Of a DNA stretch of 64,000 bases, positions 10,426 through 19,305 are shown in pieces; the stretch's first letter is position 1; each line of letters opens with the position of its first letter. The notes beneath the pieces were generated by a model. That model ran no database searches and was not told the origin of the DNA. It saw only the letters and a program-made list of their open reading frames with translations. This DNA is from Gemmatimonadota bacterium (lineage in GTDB: Bacteria > Gemmatimonadota > Gemmatimonadetes > Longimicrobiales > Gaopeijiaceae): the NCBI GenBank assembly GCA_007126575.1, contig SLBA01000013.1:21632-85631 (forward strand), given 5' to 3'. Made by a program: the position numbers and the translations under genes.

Positions 10426-10507
10426 GGCACTCTCTGCGTTTGAACTCGATCCACGGATGCCTGGGCGCGAACGACCGGGGGTCCGGAGGGGACGCCGCGC
10501 TCGGTCC

Positions 10508-10990
10508 TCATGCCTCGGACGCCTCGATGACACCGGCCAGGATCAGGAAGACCACCCCCACTCCCGCCGCGTACACCGCGGCGATCGGCCCCTGAACCAG
10601 GAGCACTTCGCCGGCGCTTCCCCTGAGAGTCTCTCCGGCGAAGACCCAATGTAATGCATACCGAAGCCAGCTTCCGATCGCCAGATAGCCCAGAAAGAAT
10701 CCTGCGGACTCGGCCACGAAGAGGTCGCGGGAGCGTGCGCCCAGGATCCCGAGGAGGGTCAACGTCAGGGTGTTCGCACCAAAGGCCAGGATCGAGAACG
10801 CATCCTCGAGGAGGCCGAAGCAGAAGCCGATCGCGGCCGCCTTTCCCGCCCGGAGCTCGCGGGCCAGGAGGAGGAGGGCGACGGTGAGCAGGTCCGGCGC
10901 CCAGATCCCGATCCCGAGGCCCACCTGAAGAAAGAAGTGAACGGTGGGCAGGAGGAGAGCGATCGCCCAGACGAGGAACCCCCGACTCAT
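10508..10990 (-). CDS. mreD: Rod shape-determining protein MreD
   Basis: Small polytopic inner-membrane protein of the MreBCD complex. The 160 residues hold five to six hydrophobic helices, including WAIALLLPTVHFFLQVGLG and DLLTVALLLLAREL, and the conserved GFCFGLLEDAFSILAFGANTL region that marks MreD. The ATG at 10990 overlaps the mreC stop by four bases (ATGA), which implies coupled translation. Sequence identity in this family is usually low, so position between mreC and mrdA is an important part of the call. Confidence 0.92.
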   Translation of the reverse strand: MSRGFLVWAIALLLPTVHFFLQVGLGIGIWAPDLLTVALLLLARELRAGKAAAIGFCFGLLEDAFSILAFGANTLTLTLLGILGARSRDLFVAESAGFFLGYLAIGSWLRYALHWVFAGETLRGSAGEVLLVQGPIAAVYAAGVGVVFLILAGVIEASEA

Positions 10991-12000
10991 GGTCGTCCCG
11001 AAGGGTCGAGGGTGTCCGGGAGGACGTCCAGGAGGGTATCCGGGAGGGGGTCCGGAGGCGGAAGGATCACCGCACCCCCTCCGTCTCCGTCGGCCGGATC
11101 GAGCCCATCCGCCGGGGGATCCTCCACCGGGAGGCTGTCGGGGAGGGGCTCATCGGACCAGAGATGGGTCAGCTCCCTGACCGGCTGTCCTTCCTCGCCG
11201 GTGATCACGAGCACGTGCGTCACACTCCCCGGCTGGATGGCCGGCTGGATCCAGTACCCCCGTCGCCAGCCGGCCTCGGCCTCGGCGAGAGAGAGGATGC
11301 GCCCGACCTCGATCCCGCGGGGGTTGAATGGCCCCAGTCCCGAGGTGATGACCGGCATGCCCTCCTCGAGCGACGTGTTGAAAGGGATGCCGTTCAGGAG
11401 GAGTCGGTCCTCTTCGCGGAAGGCGCCGAAGCGGGGCTCGACCACCCCGAAGGACTCGCCGTCGGCCGTCATGACGTGAACCCGGAAATCCGGGTGGCTC
11501 CAGTCCATGGCGAGCGACGTGCCGGGCCCGACCTCCCGGATGCTCCCCACGAGCCCCTCCGCCACCACGACCGGATCGTTCACCTGCACCCCGTCCTCGG
11601 TTCCGACATCGAGCAGGAACATGCTCTCGGAGCCACGCGTTCCCGAGCGGATCACGCTGGCGGACACGAAGGTGGGACCGGCCCTCTCCCGGAGCTCGAG
11701 GAGGCCGCGAAGCTGGAGGTTCTCGACGAGCAGGGTCCTCTGCGAGGCCAGGACCGCCGAGGTGGAGTCGAGTCGGGCCTGGAGCTGGTTGATCTCGGCC
11801 GACCGGATGCGGGTCTGGTTCAGGGATTCCTGCGTCCAGAGGAAGGGCGCGAGCACCGTCGACCGGAGCGCTCCCGAGATGCCCTGCTGAAGCTGAACGG
11901 GGAGCACGAAAAGGGTCACCGCCAGGAGCAGGAACCCCAGCGACAGGGTGAGCTCCCGGCGACGTCCGCTCTCGCCGTTCTCTACATCGAATGAAGCCAT
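10987..12000 (-). CDS. mreC: Rod shape-determining protein MreC
   Basis: Periplasmic organiser of the elongasome that links MreB/MreD to PBP2. It has 337 residues: a short basic N-terminus, one membrane helix (about 17-35), a coiled-coil-forming stretch (about 60-105) and two beta domains containing SASVIRSG, DVGTEDGVQVNDPVV, GLVGSIREVG and GMPVITSGLGPFNPRGIEVG. The last about 55 residues are an acidic Pro/Asp/Leu-rich tail that is longer than in E. coli and probably disordered. It follows mreB after 73 bases. Confidence 0.95.
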   Translation of the reverse strand: MASFDVENGESGRRRELTLSLGFLLLAVTLFVLPVQLQQGISGALRSTVLAPFLWTQESLNQTRIRSAEINQLQARLDSTSAVLASQRTLLVENLQLRGLLELRERAGPTFVSASVIRSGTRGSESMFLLDVGTEDGVQVNDPVVVAEGLVGSIREVGPGTSLAMDWSHPDFRVHVMTADGESFGVVEPRFGAFREEDRLLLNGIPFNTSLEEGMPVITSGLGPFNPRGIEVGRILSLAEAEAGWRRGYWIQPAIQPGSVTHVLVITGEEGQPVRELTHLWSDEPLPDSLPVEDPPADGLDPADGDGGGAVILPPPDPLPDTLLDVLPDTLDPSGRP

Positions 12001-12073
12001 ACCCGAAGGGGTCCGGAGCCGGGCGCGGAGGGAGAGGGCGTGGACCGAAGCTCCCGGTCCGCACCCCGGGCAG

Positions 12074-13117
12074 TCACGTTACGAGCACGTTCCGATACTT
12101 CTGCAGGTCGTCGAGGATCCGTCCGGCGCCCCGCACCACGCAGGTGAGGGGCTCCTCGTCGACGTGGATCGGGAGGTTGGTTTCGAGCGAAAGGAGGCGG
12201 TCGAGCCCCCGGATCATGGCCCCCCCTCCGGTCATCACGATTCCCCGGTCGACGATGTCCGAAGAGAGTTCGGGAGGGGTGATCTCGAGGGCCCGCCGGA
12301 CGGCCTCGACGATCGCCTGGATCGGCTCCTGAATGCACTCCCTGACCTCTTCGGAGCTGACCGACACCGTCTTCGGAATCCCCGAGACCAGGTCACGACC
12401 CTTCACGTCCATCGAACGCTCCTCGCCCCCCTCCCAGGCGGAGCCGATCTGGATCTTGACCGCCTCGGCGGTCGGTTCCCCGATCAGGAGATTGTAGTTC
12501 TTGCGCAGGAAGGTGACGATCGCGGAATCCAGTTCGTCGCCCCCGACACGGATCGAGGTGTTCGAGACGATTCCCGAGAGCGCGATCACCGCGATCTCGG
12601 TCGTCCCCCCCCCGATATCGATCACCATGTTTCCGGTCGGGGTCTCGATTGGGAGTCCGACCCCGATCGCCGCCGCCGTGGGCTCCGCCACCATGTAGAC
12701 GGCCTTCGCCCCGGCCGCCATGGCCGAGGACCGCACCGCGCGACGCTCCAGTTCGGTGATCCCCGAGGGGACGCCCACCACGACCCGGGGCTTGATCCGG
12801 AAGATCCGCTTCGAGGTGACCTGCTTGAGGAAGTGCCGGAGCATCATCTCGGTCACGTCCACATCGGCGATCACGCCGTCCTTGAGCGGGCGCACCGCCT
12901 CGATGTTCTCGGGGGTCCGCCCCAGCATCCTTTTCGCCTCGAGACCGATCCCGAGGATCCTCCGGGACCCCTTCTCGACAGCCACGACCGAGGGCTCGTT
13001 CAGGACGATCCCCTCGCCCTTCACGTAGACCAGGGTATTCGCCGTCCCGAGGTCCACCGCGATGTCATTGACGGGAACGAGAGAACCGGAGTTGAACCAC
13101 TTCGAGAAGGATGACAA
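12074..13117 (-). CDS. mreB: Actin-like rod shape protein MreB
   Basis: Cytoplasmic actin homologue that steers cell-wall elongation. Phosphate loops and signatures are clear: DIAVDLGTANTLVYVKG, VVVGVPSGITELERRAV, VAEPTAAAIGVGLPI, MVIDIGGGTTEIAVI and VMTGGGAMIRGLD. The start is uncertain. TTG at 13117 gives 347 residues (normal for MreB) beginning with SSFSKWFNSGSLVP, which resembles the usual amphipathic membrane-binding N-terminus. GTG 13189 would add 24 residues. An ATG at 13264 lies within the predicted -35 element and is excluded. This is the first gene of the mreBCD-mrdA-rodA operon. Confidence 0.95.
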   Translation of the reverse strand: MSSFSKWFNSGSLVPVNDIAVDLGTANTLVYVKGEGIVLNEPSVVAVEKGSRRILGIGLEAKRMLGRTPENIEAVRPLKDGVIADVDVTEMMLRHFLKQVTSKRIFRIKPRVVVGVPSGITELERRAVRSSAMAAGAKAVYMVAEPTAAAIGVGLPIETPTGNMVIDIGGGTTEIAVIALSGIVSNTSIRVGGDELDSAIVTFLRKNYNLLIGEPTAEAVKIQIGSAWEGGEERSMDVKGRDLVSGIPKTVSVSSEEVRECIQEPIQAIVEAVRRALEITPPELSSDIVDRGIVMTGGGAMIRGLDRLLSLETNLPIHVDEEPLTCVVRGAGRILDDLQKYRNVLVT

Positions 13118-13235
13118 GGTTGAAACCCGTGGGGGGCCGGAGGAGGTGGGCGAAGCGTCGTATTCTTGAACGGTAAAACCGGCGCTCACCCGTCCCGACC
13201 GCAACCCGTGTCGGCGGGAAAAACGAGCGCCCTCG

Positions 13236-13264
13236 ATTGTAAAGGCAGGAACGGGTGTTTGCAA
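13236..13264 (-). promoter_or_regulatory. Promoter of the mreB operon
   Basis: On the minus strand TTGCAA (13259-13264), a 17-base spacer and TACAAT (13236-13241) closely match a sigma-70-type promoter. Transcription would start near 13228, about 110 bases before the TTG start of mreB. It lies in the gap of 234 bases between dut and mreB, the only sizeable gap in this part of the window, which otherwise holds only weak short hairpins. Confidence 0.65.
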
Positions 13265-13351
13265 GACGCGTTCCCGCCTGTGTCGCGCTTCGGCGCATCG
13301 GTCACGGAGTCTTCGAACACCCCGCTCCCACGGGCGTCTGCTGCCCCGGGA

Positions 13352-13786
13352 TCAGCGCGTTCCCGTACTCCCGAAACCACCTCGTCCCCGCTCGGAAGCG
13401 GAAATAATTTCGACTTCCTCGATCCCGGGGACCGAAAAGCGGGAAAAAACCAGTTGGGCGATCCGCTCCCCGCGATCGATCCGAACCGGCTCAGAGCCCA
13501 GGTTGAGAAGGATCACCCGGAGCTCGCCCCGATAGTCGGGATCGATCGTCCCGGGGCTGTTCGGGATCGTGACTCCATGCCGCAGGGCGAGTCCCGACCG
13601 CGGCCGGATCTGACATTCGATCCCGGGCGGCATCTCCATCTCGAGGCCCGAGGCGACCAGCCTCCTCGCTCCCGGTTCGAGAACGAAAGCCTCTTCGCAC
13701 GAACGCAGGTCGAATCCGGCCGAACCTTCGGTGGCACGGGCCGGGAGGGGCAGATCCGGATTCGACGCCAGGCGCCGAAACCGCAC
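13352..13786 (-). CDS. dut: dUTP diphosphatase
   Basis: Hydrolyses dUTP to dUMP, keeping uracil out of DNA and feeding thymidylate synthesis. The 144-residue length is typical of trimeric dUTPases. The five motifs are recognisable: GSAGFDLRS, PRSGLALRHGV, NSPGTIDPDYRGEL, GERIAQLVFSR, and the C-terminal glycine-rich RGRGGFGSTGTR. The GTG at 13786 is preceded by GGAGGG at good spacing; another GTG lies directly upstream (13789) but too near the binding site. It follows ald by 59 bases on the same strand. Confidence 0.94.
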   Translation of the reverse strand: MRFRRLASNPDLPLPARATEGSAGFDLRSCEEAFVLEPGARRLVASGLEMEMPPGIECQIRPRSGLALRHGVTIPNSPGTIDPDYRGELRVILLNLGSEPVRIDRGERIAQLVFSRFSVPGIEEVEIISASERGRGGFGSTGTR

Positions 13787-13845
13787 CACTCCCTCCCGAC
13801 CCTCCCGGCCCTCCGGATCCGGACTCGACGAGTCGCGGCGTCCGC

Positions 13846-14964
13846 TCACCGGCTCAGTACCGCCTCGGGCTCCACGAACTCCATGTCGAACGCCTCGGCC
13901 ACCCCTTCGTACGTGACGTCTCCGTGGACCACGTTCAACCCCAGCAGCAGGGCCGGGTCTTCGAGACACGCCGCCTTCCACCCCTTGTTGGCCAGTGTGA
14001 TGGCGTAGGGGAGTGTGGCGTTCGTGAGTGCCAGGGTGCTCGTGCGGGCCACCGCACCGGGCATGTTGGCCACGGCGTAGTGGATGACCCCGTCGACCTC
14101 GTAGATCGGGTTCTCGTGCGTCGTGGGATAGATCGTCTCCACGCAGCCTCCCTGGTCGACCGCCACGTCGACGATGACCGCGCCGGGAAGCATGCGCTTC
14201 AGGTCCTCGCGCTTGACCAGCGAGGGCGCCTTCTTGCCCGGAAGGAGCACCCCCCCGATGAGCAGGTCGGCCTGTTCGATCTGCTCCAGGATGTTGTAGC
14301 GGTTGGAATACAGGAGATTCACGTTCGCCGGCATCACGTCGGAAAGGTAGCGCAGACGCGGGAGCGAGATGTCGAGCAGGGTGACGCGGGCGCCGAATCC
14401 CGCTGCCATCTTCGCCGCGTTCGTGCCGACGACCCCGCCGCCGAGAATCACCACGTGGGCGGGCAGGACCCCGGGAACGCCCCCCAGGAGGAGGCCGCGT
14501 CCGCCATAGAACCGCTCCAGGTACTTGGCACCCTCGAGGATCGAGAGCCGGCCCGCGACTTCCGACATCGGAGTGAGCAGCGGCAGTTCGCCGTTCGAGA
14601 GCTGCACCGTCTCGTACGCCACCGCGATCGACCCGGACTCCATGAGGGCGCGGGTCAGCGGCTCGGACGCCGCGAAGTGGAAGTACGTGAAGAGGAGCTG
14701 ATCTTCCCGGATCAGCGACCATTCCGGCTCGATGGGCTCCTTGACCTTCACGATCATCTCCGCCGTGGCCCAGACCTCTTCGGCCGTGTCGAGGATGGTC
14801 GCTCCGGCCTCGAGGTAGAGGTCGTCGGAAAATCCGCTCCCTTCACCGGCTCCGCCTTCGATGACGACCTCGTGCCCGTGCTGGACGAGCGCCGCCGCCC
14901 CGGCGGGGACGAGGGCCACCCGATATTCGTTCGCCTTGATCTCCTTCGGTACGCCGATCCGCAT
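13846..14964 (-). CDS. ald: Alanine dehydrogenase
   Basis: NAD-dependent interconversion of L-alanine and pyruvate plus ammonia. The protein has 372 residues, normal for the family. Starting [20 protein letters not shown] it shows the substrate-binding N-terminal domain, then the dinucleotide fold [25 protein letters not shown], and [22 protein letters not shown] and [16 protein letters not shown], both hallmarks of Ald. It sits between an M16 peptidase and dut. The gap upstream (14965-15140) contains no gene; one TTGACC hexamer lies there but without a convincing -10. Confidence 0.96.
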   Translation of the reverse strand: MRIGVPKEIKANEYRVALVPAGAAALVQHGHEVVIEGGAGEGSGFSDDLYLEAGATILDTAEEVWATAEMIVKVKEPIEPEWSLIREDQLLFTYFHFAASEPLTRALMESGSIAVAYETVQLSNGELPLLTPMSEVAGRLSILEGAKYLERFYGGRGLLLGGVPGVLPAHVVILGGGVVGTNAAKMAAGFGARVTLLDISLPRLRYLSDVMPANVNLLYSNRYNILEQIEQADLLIGGVLLPGKKAPSLVKREDLKRMLPGAVIVDVAVDQGGCVETIYPTTHENPIYEVDGVIHYAVANMPGAVARTSTLALTNATLPYAITLANKGWKAACLEDPALLLGLNVVHGDVTYEGVAEAFDMEFVEPEAVLSR

Positions 14965-15140
14965 ATCTCGATGATCCGTTGAGGAAACGCTGTCGCGAAC
15001 ACTGGGCCCGAGGGGTTCGAAGGGCCGACATCCGCGCATGGAGTACTTCGGTAACGAGGGCGAAATCTCGCCTCTTTCCGAAGGGGGTCAACCCTTGTCC
15101 CGCCCCCGACCGGCTCCGCCCGCCCCCGATCCTCGGGAAC

Positions 15141-16427
15141 TCAGGCCGGTCCGAGCCGGAGGAGGGCCTGAGCCTCGGGAGCCAGATACCTTAGGGCGAC
15201 CTCGGCCACCTCGTCGCGCGAAACCGTCTCGATCCGCTCCAGTAGCTCGTCCAGGGTCAGGTAGGGCTGGTCGTACAGGGCGAAGCCGGCCAGCCGGAAG
15301 AGCCGGGCCGCGGTGGACTCCAGCGAAAGCATCACCTGGCCCTTCACCTGGTCCTTGACCGCGCGCAGCTCGTCGAGGGGGAGCCCCTGGCTCGAGATCA
15401 GCGCCATCTCCTCGCGAATCGCGTCGATCGCCCGCTCCGTCCATTCGGGGCGTGTGCCCACGTACACACCCGACACCCCGGCGCGTGAATAGAACGACTG
15501 GAACGAGTACACCGTGTAGGCGAGCGCCAGCTCCTCGCGGATTCGCTGGAAGAGCCGCGAACTCATCCCGCCTCCGAACGCCGACGAGAGGAGTACGAGG
15601 GGGATCCTCTCCGGAGCCGAGCGCGGCGGAGTCCGCGCCCCGAAGACGATATGGGTCTGCGCCGACGCCCGCTCGACATGCCGGTGGCCCCCCGCCTCCG
15701 GCTCCGGGAGTTCCGGGATCGAAGCGCTCCTCCCGCGCTCCAGGTGACCGAACTTCGCCTCGACGGTGTCGAGGATCCGGTCGTGGTCGAGGTGCCCGGC
15801 CGCCGCGACGATCAGCTCCCCGCCCCGGTACCGCTCCCGGTGGATCCGGTGCAGCGTCTCAACCTCGATCGCCCCGACCGATTCGCGACTTCCCAGGATC
15901 GAGCGGCCATAGGGGTGACGCCCCCAGAGTAGCTCTCCATGCAGTTCGAAGACGAGGTCGTCGGGGGTGTCCTCGACAGTGCTGATCTCCTCGAGCACCA
16001 CCTCGCGCTCCAGATCCAGGTCCTCGGATCGAAGCACCGGGTTCAGCACCAGGTCGGAGAGGACATCGAGGGCCACGGGAAGATGTTCGCTCAACACCCG
16101 GGCCTGGTATGAGGTGTGCTCCCTCGAGGTAAAGGCGTCGAGCGAGCCTCCCAGGCGTTCGAGGGCCATGGCGATCTCCCGGGGATTGCGCTCGCCCGTC
16201 CCCTTGAACACCATGTGCTCGAGCAGGTGGCTCGCCCCGGATTCCTCCGGCCCTTCGTGGACCGAACCCTGCCGCACCCATACCCCGAGCGAGACCGAGC
16301 GCACCCCGGGGATCGACTCGGTGAGGACCCGGATCCCATTCGGCAGTATGGAGCTGCGCATCCGCCCCACCGCGATGCCGTTGTCGGCACGTCCACGGTC
16401 CGACCCTGACTCCACGAACCCGGTCAT
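15141..16427 (-). CDS. M16-family zinc metallopeptidase
   Basis: Insulinase/processing-peptidase-like protein of 428 residues, similar to the M16 protein often encoded beside pnp (MlpA/YmxG in Bacillus). The inverted zinc motif is intact in ASHLLEHMVFKG (HxxEH), with the downstream Glu in the EDLDLEREVVLEEISTVEDTPDD region. The C-terminal M16 half contains FGGGMSSRLFQRIREELALAY. There is no signal peptide, so it is probably cytosolic. The ATG at 16427 has GGAGGG 8 bases upstream. A strong terminator separates it from pnp, so it may have its own promoter in that short gap or depend on read-through. Confidence 0.92.
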   Translation of the reverse strand: MTGFVESGSDRGRADNGIAVGRMRSSILPNGIRVLTESIPGVRSVSLGVWVRQGSVHEGPEESGASHLLEHMVFKGTGERNPREIAMALERLGGSLDAFTSREHTSYQARVLSEHLPVALDVLSDLVLNPVLRSEDLDLEREVVLEEISTVEDTPDDLVFELHGELLWGRHPYGRSILGSRESVGAIEVETLHRIHRERYRGGELIVAAAGHLDHDRILDTVEAKFGHLERGRSASIPELPEPEAGGHRHVERASAQTHIVFGARTPPRSAPERIPLVLLSSAFGGGMSSRLFQRIREELALAYTVYSFQSFYSRAGVSGVYVGTRPEWTERAIDAIREEMALISSQGLPLDELRAVKDQVKGQVMLSLESTAARLFRLAGFALYDQPYLTLDELLERIETVSRDEVAEVALRYLAPEAQALLRLGPA

Positions 16428-16455
16428 GTGGTCAACCCTCCGGATCTGAAATCGG

Positions 16456-16492
16456 AAAACGCCGGAGCCGGGGACCTGCCCCGACTCCGGCG
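16456..16492 (-). terminator. Intrinsic terminator downstream of pnp
   Basis: A GC-rich hairpin with 14-base arms (16460-16473 and 16479-16492, one mismatch) and a five-base loop is followed on the minus strand by TTTT. It lies 24 bases past the pnp stop and just before the M16 peptidase ribosome binding site. Confidence 0.8.
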
Positions 16493-16515
16493 CTGCCGAA
16501 CGGTTCCGAAATCGA

Positions 16516-18654
16516 TCATCCGCGACTGGCGGCCTCGACTTCGGCGACCTTCTCGCCTTCCTCCTCGATCGCCGCGCGACGCGAGAGACGCAGTCGACCC
16601 TTCTCGTCGATGGCGAGGAGCTTGACCCGGGTGATGTCTCCCCGGTTGAGCACGTCTTCGGTCTTCTCGACCCGCCCGTCGGCGAGCTCCGAGATGTGAC
16701 AGAGCCCTTCAACTCCCGGGAGGATCTCGATGAACGCCCCGAAGGTGGTCGTGTTCTTTACCGGTCCCTCGTAGACCCGGCCCACCTCGGGATCCTGCAC
16801 GATCGCCTCGATCATCTCGCGGGCCCGATCGGCGGCCTCGCCGGAAACCGCTGCAATCTTCACGACGCCGGAGTCCTCGATGTCGATCTTGGCTCCGGTC
16901 TCGTCCTGAATGGCGCGAATCGTCTTCCCCTTCGGTCCGATGATCTCGCCGAGCTTCTCGGGGTTCACCTGCATCGAGGTGATCCGGGGCGCGTGCGGAG
17001 ACAGCTCGTCTCTCGGGGCGTCGAGGGTGGCATCCATCACGTCGAGGATGTGGAGGCGTGCCGTGCGGGCCCGGCCGAGCGCATCGACCAGGACCTCGCG
17101 GGTGAGTCCCTCGACCTTGATGTCCATCTGGATCGACGTGACGCCCTTCCGGGTGCCGGCGATCTTGAAGTCCATGTCTCCGAGGGCGTCCTCGACGCCG
17201 AGGATGTCGGTCAGGACCGCGGTACGGTCCCCTTCCTTGATGAGCCCCATCGCCACACCGGCGACGGCGGCCTTGAGCGGGACCCCGGCCGCCATGAGGG
17301 CCAGCGAGGTACCGCAGACCGAAGCCATCGACGAGGACCCGTTCGACTCCAGGACGTCGGAGACCACCCGGATCGTGTAGGGGAAATCATCGTAATCGGG
17401 CAGGAGCGGCTGGATCGCCCGCTCGGCCAGGGCACCGTGCCCGACCTCCCGTCGCGAGGTTCCGCGCATCGGGCGGGCCTCTCCGACACAGAAGGGAGGG
17501 AAGTTGTAGTGCAGCATGAACGACTTGCTGATCTCCTCCGGCACGTCGATCGAGTCGATCCGCTGCTCGTCGCGCGAGGTCCCGAGCGTCGCAACGGCGA
17601 GTGCCTGGGTCTGTCCGCGGGTGAAGAGCGCCGACCCGTGCGTGCGGGGAAGGATGCCGACGTCACAGTTGATCTCCCGCACGGTGTTCAGGTCCCGTCC
17701 GTCGGAGCGGACCCCGTCGTCGAGGATCTGCCGGCGCATCGCGGCCTTCTCGAGCCCGCGCATGATATCGCCGATCTCACCCGAGGCATCGGACCAGTCC
17801 TCGTCGGAGAGTTCCTCTTCGAGGCTGCCCTCGAGGTCGCCACGCACGGTCGCGAGCGCCTCCTTGCGAGCCGTCTTGTCCGCGATCGACATCGCCTCGC
17901 GAATGCGCGCGCCCACCATGCCCTCGATCCGATCGGCGAGCTCGCTGGGCGGGGTCTGCGCCTCCCACTCCATCGTGGGCTGACGCAGGCCGTCGAGGAG
18001 CTCCGCCTGGATCTCGATGAGCTGCCGGATGCCCTCGTGGGCGATCTCGAGCCCCTCGGCGATCTCCTCCTCGGGGACCTCGACCGCTCCACCCTCGACC
18101 ATCAGGAGGGCGTCGGCCGAGCCGGTCACGACGATGTCCAGGTCCGAGTACTCGAGCTGCTGGAAGGTCGGGTTGAGCACCCAGGTCCCGCGGATCCGAC
18201 CGATGCGGACCGAGGCGACCATCGTGTCGAAGGGCACCTTCGACATGTTCAGCGCCACCGACGCGCCCAGGAGCGCGAGGGTGTCGGCGTCATTCTCCTG
18301 GTCGGCCGAGAGGATGTTGCAGACGATCTGGGTTTCGTTCATGAAACCCTCGGGAAAGAGCGGTCGGATCGGCCGGTCGATCTGGCGCGCCGAAAGGATC
18401 TCCTTCTCGCCCGGGCGCCCCTCACGCTTGAAGAAGCCTCCGGGAATCTTGCCGGCCGCGTAGGTCTTCTCGCGGTATTCCACCGTCAGCGGGAAGAAGG
18501 GCAGGTGGGTCGGACGGTCCTGCACCGCCGCCGTACAGAGCACCACGGTCTCGCCGAACTGCACCAGGCAGGAGCCCGGCGCCAGGCGAGCCATGCGGCC
18601 CGTCTCGAGGATGAGGGTACGGCCCGCGAATTCACGTTCGATTCTTTTCATCAT
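16516..18654 (-). CDS. pnp: Polynucleotide phosphorylase
   Basis: Phosphorolytic 3'-5' exoribonuclease, a core part of RNA decay. The 712 residues show two RNase PH domains (EYREKTYAAGKIPGGFFKRE in the first; RTHGSALFTRGQTQAL and GTSRREVGHGALAERA in the second), then a KH domain (GEIIGPKGKTIRAIQDETG) and an S1 domain (GRVYEGPVKNTTTFGAFIEILPGVEGLCHIS). Two ATGs in tandem (18654, 18651) follow a GAGAAG site; either could be used. It follows rpsO in the common rpsO-pnp arrangement, but separated by a perfect terminator. Confidence 0.97.
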   Translation of the reverse strand: MMKRIEREFAGRTLILETGRMARLAPGSCLVQFGETVVLCTAAVQDRPTHLPFFPLTVEYREKTYAAGKIPGGFFKREGRPGEKEILSARQIDRPIRPLFPEGFMNETQIVCNILSADQENDADTLALLGASVALNMSKVPFDTMVASVRIGRIRGTWVLNPTFQQLEYSDLDIVVTGSADALLMVEGGAVEVPEEEIAEGLEIAHEGIRQLIEIQAELLDGLRQPTMEWEAQTPPSELADRIEGMVGARIREAMSIADKTARKEALATVRGDLEGSLEEELSDEDWSDASGEIGDIMRGLEKAAMRRQILDDGVRSDGRDLNTVREINCDVGILPRTHGSALFTRGQTQALAVATLGTSRDEQRIDSIDVPEEISKSFMLHYNFPPFCVGEARPMRGTSRREVGHGALAERAIQPLLPDYDDFPYTIRVVSDVLESNGSSSMASVCGTSLALMAAGVPLKAAVAGVAMGLIKEGDRTAVLTDILGVEDALGDMDFKIAGTRKGVTSIQMDIKVEGLTREVLVDALGRARTARLHILDVMDATLDAPRDELSPHAPRITSMQVNPEKLGEIIGPKGKTIRAIQDETGAKIDIEDSGVVKIAAVSGEAADRAREMIEAIVQDPEVGRVYEGPVKNTTTFGAFIEILPGVEGLCHISELADGRVEKTEDVLNRGDITRVKLLAIDEKGRLRLSRRAAIEEEGEKVAEVEAASRG

Positions 18655-18698
18655 TTCGTCTTCTCTTCGTTTCCTGCAGGATCAGGAGAACCTCTGGA

Positions 18699-18719
18699 TC
18701 CGGAAGGCGTCCTTCCGGA
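18699..18719 (-). other. Perfect hairpin in the pnp leader
   Basis: Nine-base arms (TCCGGAAGG and CCTTCCGGA) with a three-base loop lie 45 bases upstream of the pnp start. No T-tract follows, so it is not a terminator. In E. coli the pnp leader forms a hairpin used in autogenous control; whether this one has that role is inference. The rest of the gap between the rpsO terminator and pnp (18655-18861) shows nothing else I can name. Confidence 0.5.
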
Positions 18720-18861
18720 CAAGGTTCATGAACAGGGCTCCCCCGGTCGGGAAACGGGCCGGTGCGACCGCCGTGTCCCGGGGACCCCCGTGGGGGCCGC
18801 CGGGAGATCCGGCAGGATGTGGTGAGGTCGACCGTGTCCGGTCCCTGGAGGGTCCGAGCCC

Positions 18862-18899
18862 AAAAAAAAGGCACGGCGACCCGATCGGGTCGCCGTGCC
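18862..18899 (-). terminator. Intrinsic terminator downstream of rpsO
   Basis: A perfect palindrome (13-base arms around GATC, 18870-18899) is followed on the minus strand by eight T residues. It starts 8 bases past the rpsO stop. This is the strongest terminator in the window and would end the rimP-to-rpsO transcript. Confidence 0.93.
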
Positions 18900-18907
18900 G
18901 GCTGACG

Positions 18908-19177
18908 CTACTTCCGCAGCCCCAGGTCTTCGATCAGACTGCGATACTGATCCAGATCACTCCGTTTCAGGTATTCGAGCAGTCTGCGACGGCGACCGAC
19001 CATCCGGAGAAGTCCTCGCCGGCTGTGGTGGTCACCCTTGTGATCCGAAAAATGGTCCCGAAGCTCGTTGATCCGCTGGGTAAGCAGAGCGATCTGAACC
19101 GCGGTGCTGCCCCTGTCCTTCTCGTGGAGCTGGTATTTTTCAACGATCGCGTTCTTTTCTTCCTTCGTCATGGTCAT
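18908..19177 (-). CDS. rpsO: 30S ribosomal protein S15
   Basis: Binds 16S rRNA early in 30S assembly. The 89-residue protein starting [21 protein letters not shown] matches S15 in length and in [25 protein letters not shown] and the C-terminal GLRK. A second ATG at 19171 would shorten it by two residues. No clear Shine-Dalgarno is visible. The gap to ribF (19178-19305) has a small GCCCG/CGGGC hairpin followed by TTACTTTT, which could partly terminate the upstream transcript. Confidence 0.96.
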   Translation of the reverse strand: MTMTKEEKNAIVEKYQLHEKDRGSTAVQIALLTQRINELRDHFSDHKGDHHSRRGLLRMVGRRRRLLEYLKRSDLDQYRSLIEDLGLRK

Positions 19178-19267
19178 GGCTTGACCGGTGCCTCCGCAAG
19201 AGTCTTCGCTGCAGGGGAAGCCAACCTCTGTCGGCGTCTTTTCCCTAAACGTGTTCAAGCCTTGAAA

Positions 19268-19288
19268 AGTAAGCCCGAAAGCGCGGGC
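19268..19288 (-). terminator. Weak terminator-like hairpin after ribF
   Basis: Five-base GC arms (19273-19277 and 19284-19288) with a six-base loop are followed on the minus strand by TTACTTTTC. It is short and the T-run is interrupted, so partial termination or mRNA processing between ribF and rpsO is as likely as full termination. Confidence 0.4.
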
Positions 19289-19305
19289 GGACAAGGTCTT
19301 TCGGC

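Noticed and set aside
13118..13264. MreB start at ATG 13264
   Set aside because: The codon lies in the -35 element of the predicted promoter, upstream of the expected transcript start, and the extra residues do not look like MreB.
15040..15095. TTGACC hexamer upstream of ald as a promoter
   Set aside because: No acceptable -10 hexamer at 16-18 bases; not strong enough to list.
16696..18825. 709-codon open frame opposite pnp
   Set aside because: Antisense shadow of a fully recognisable PNPase; His/Arg/Asp/Gly-rich translation without structure.
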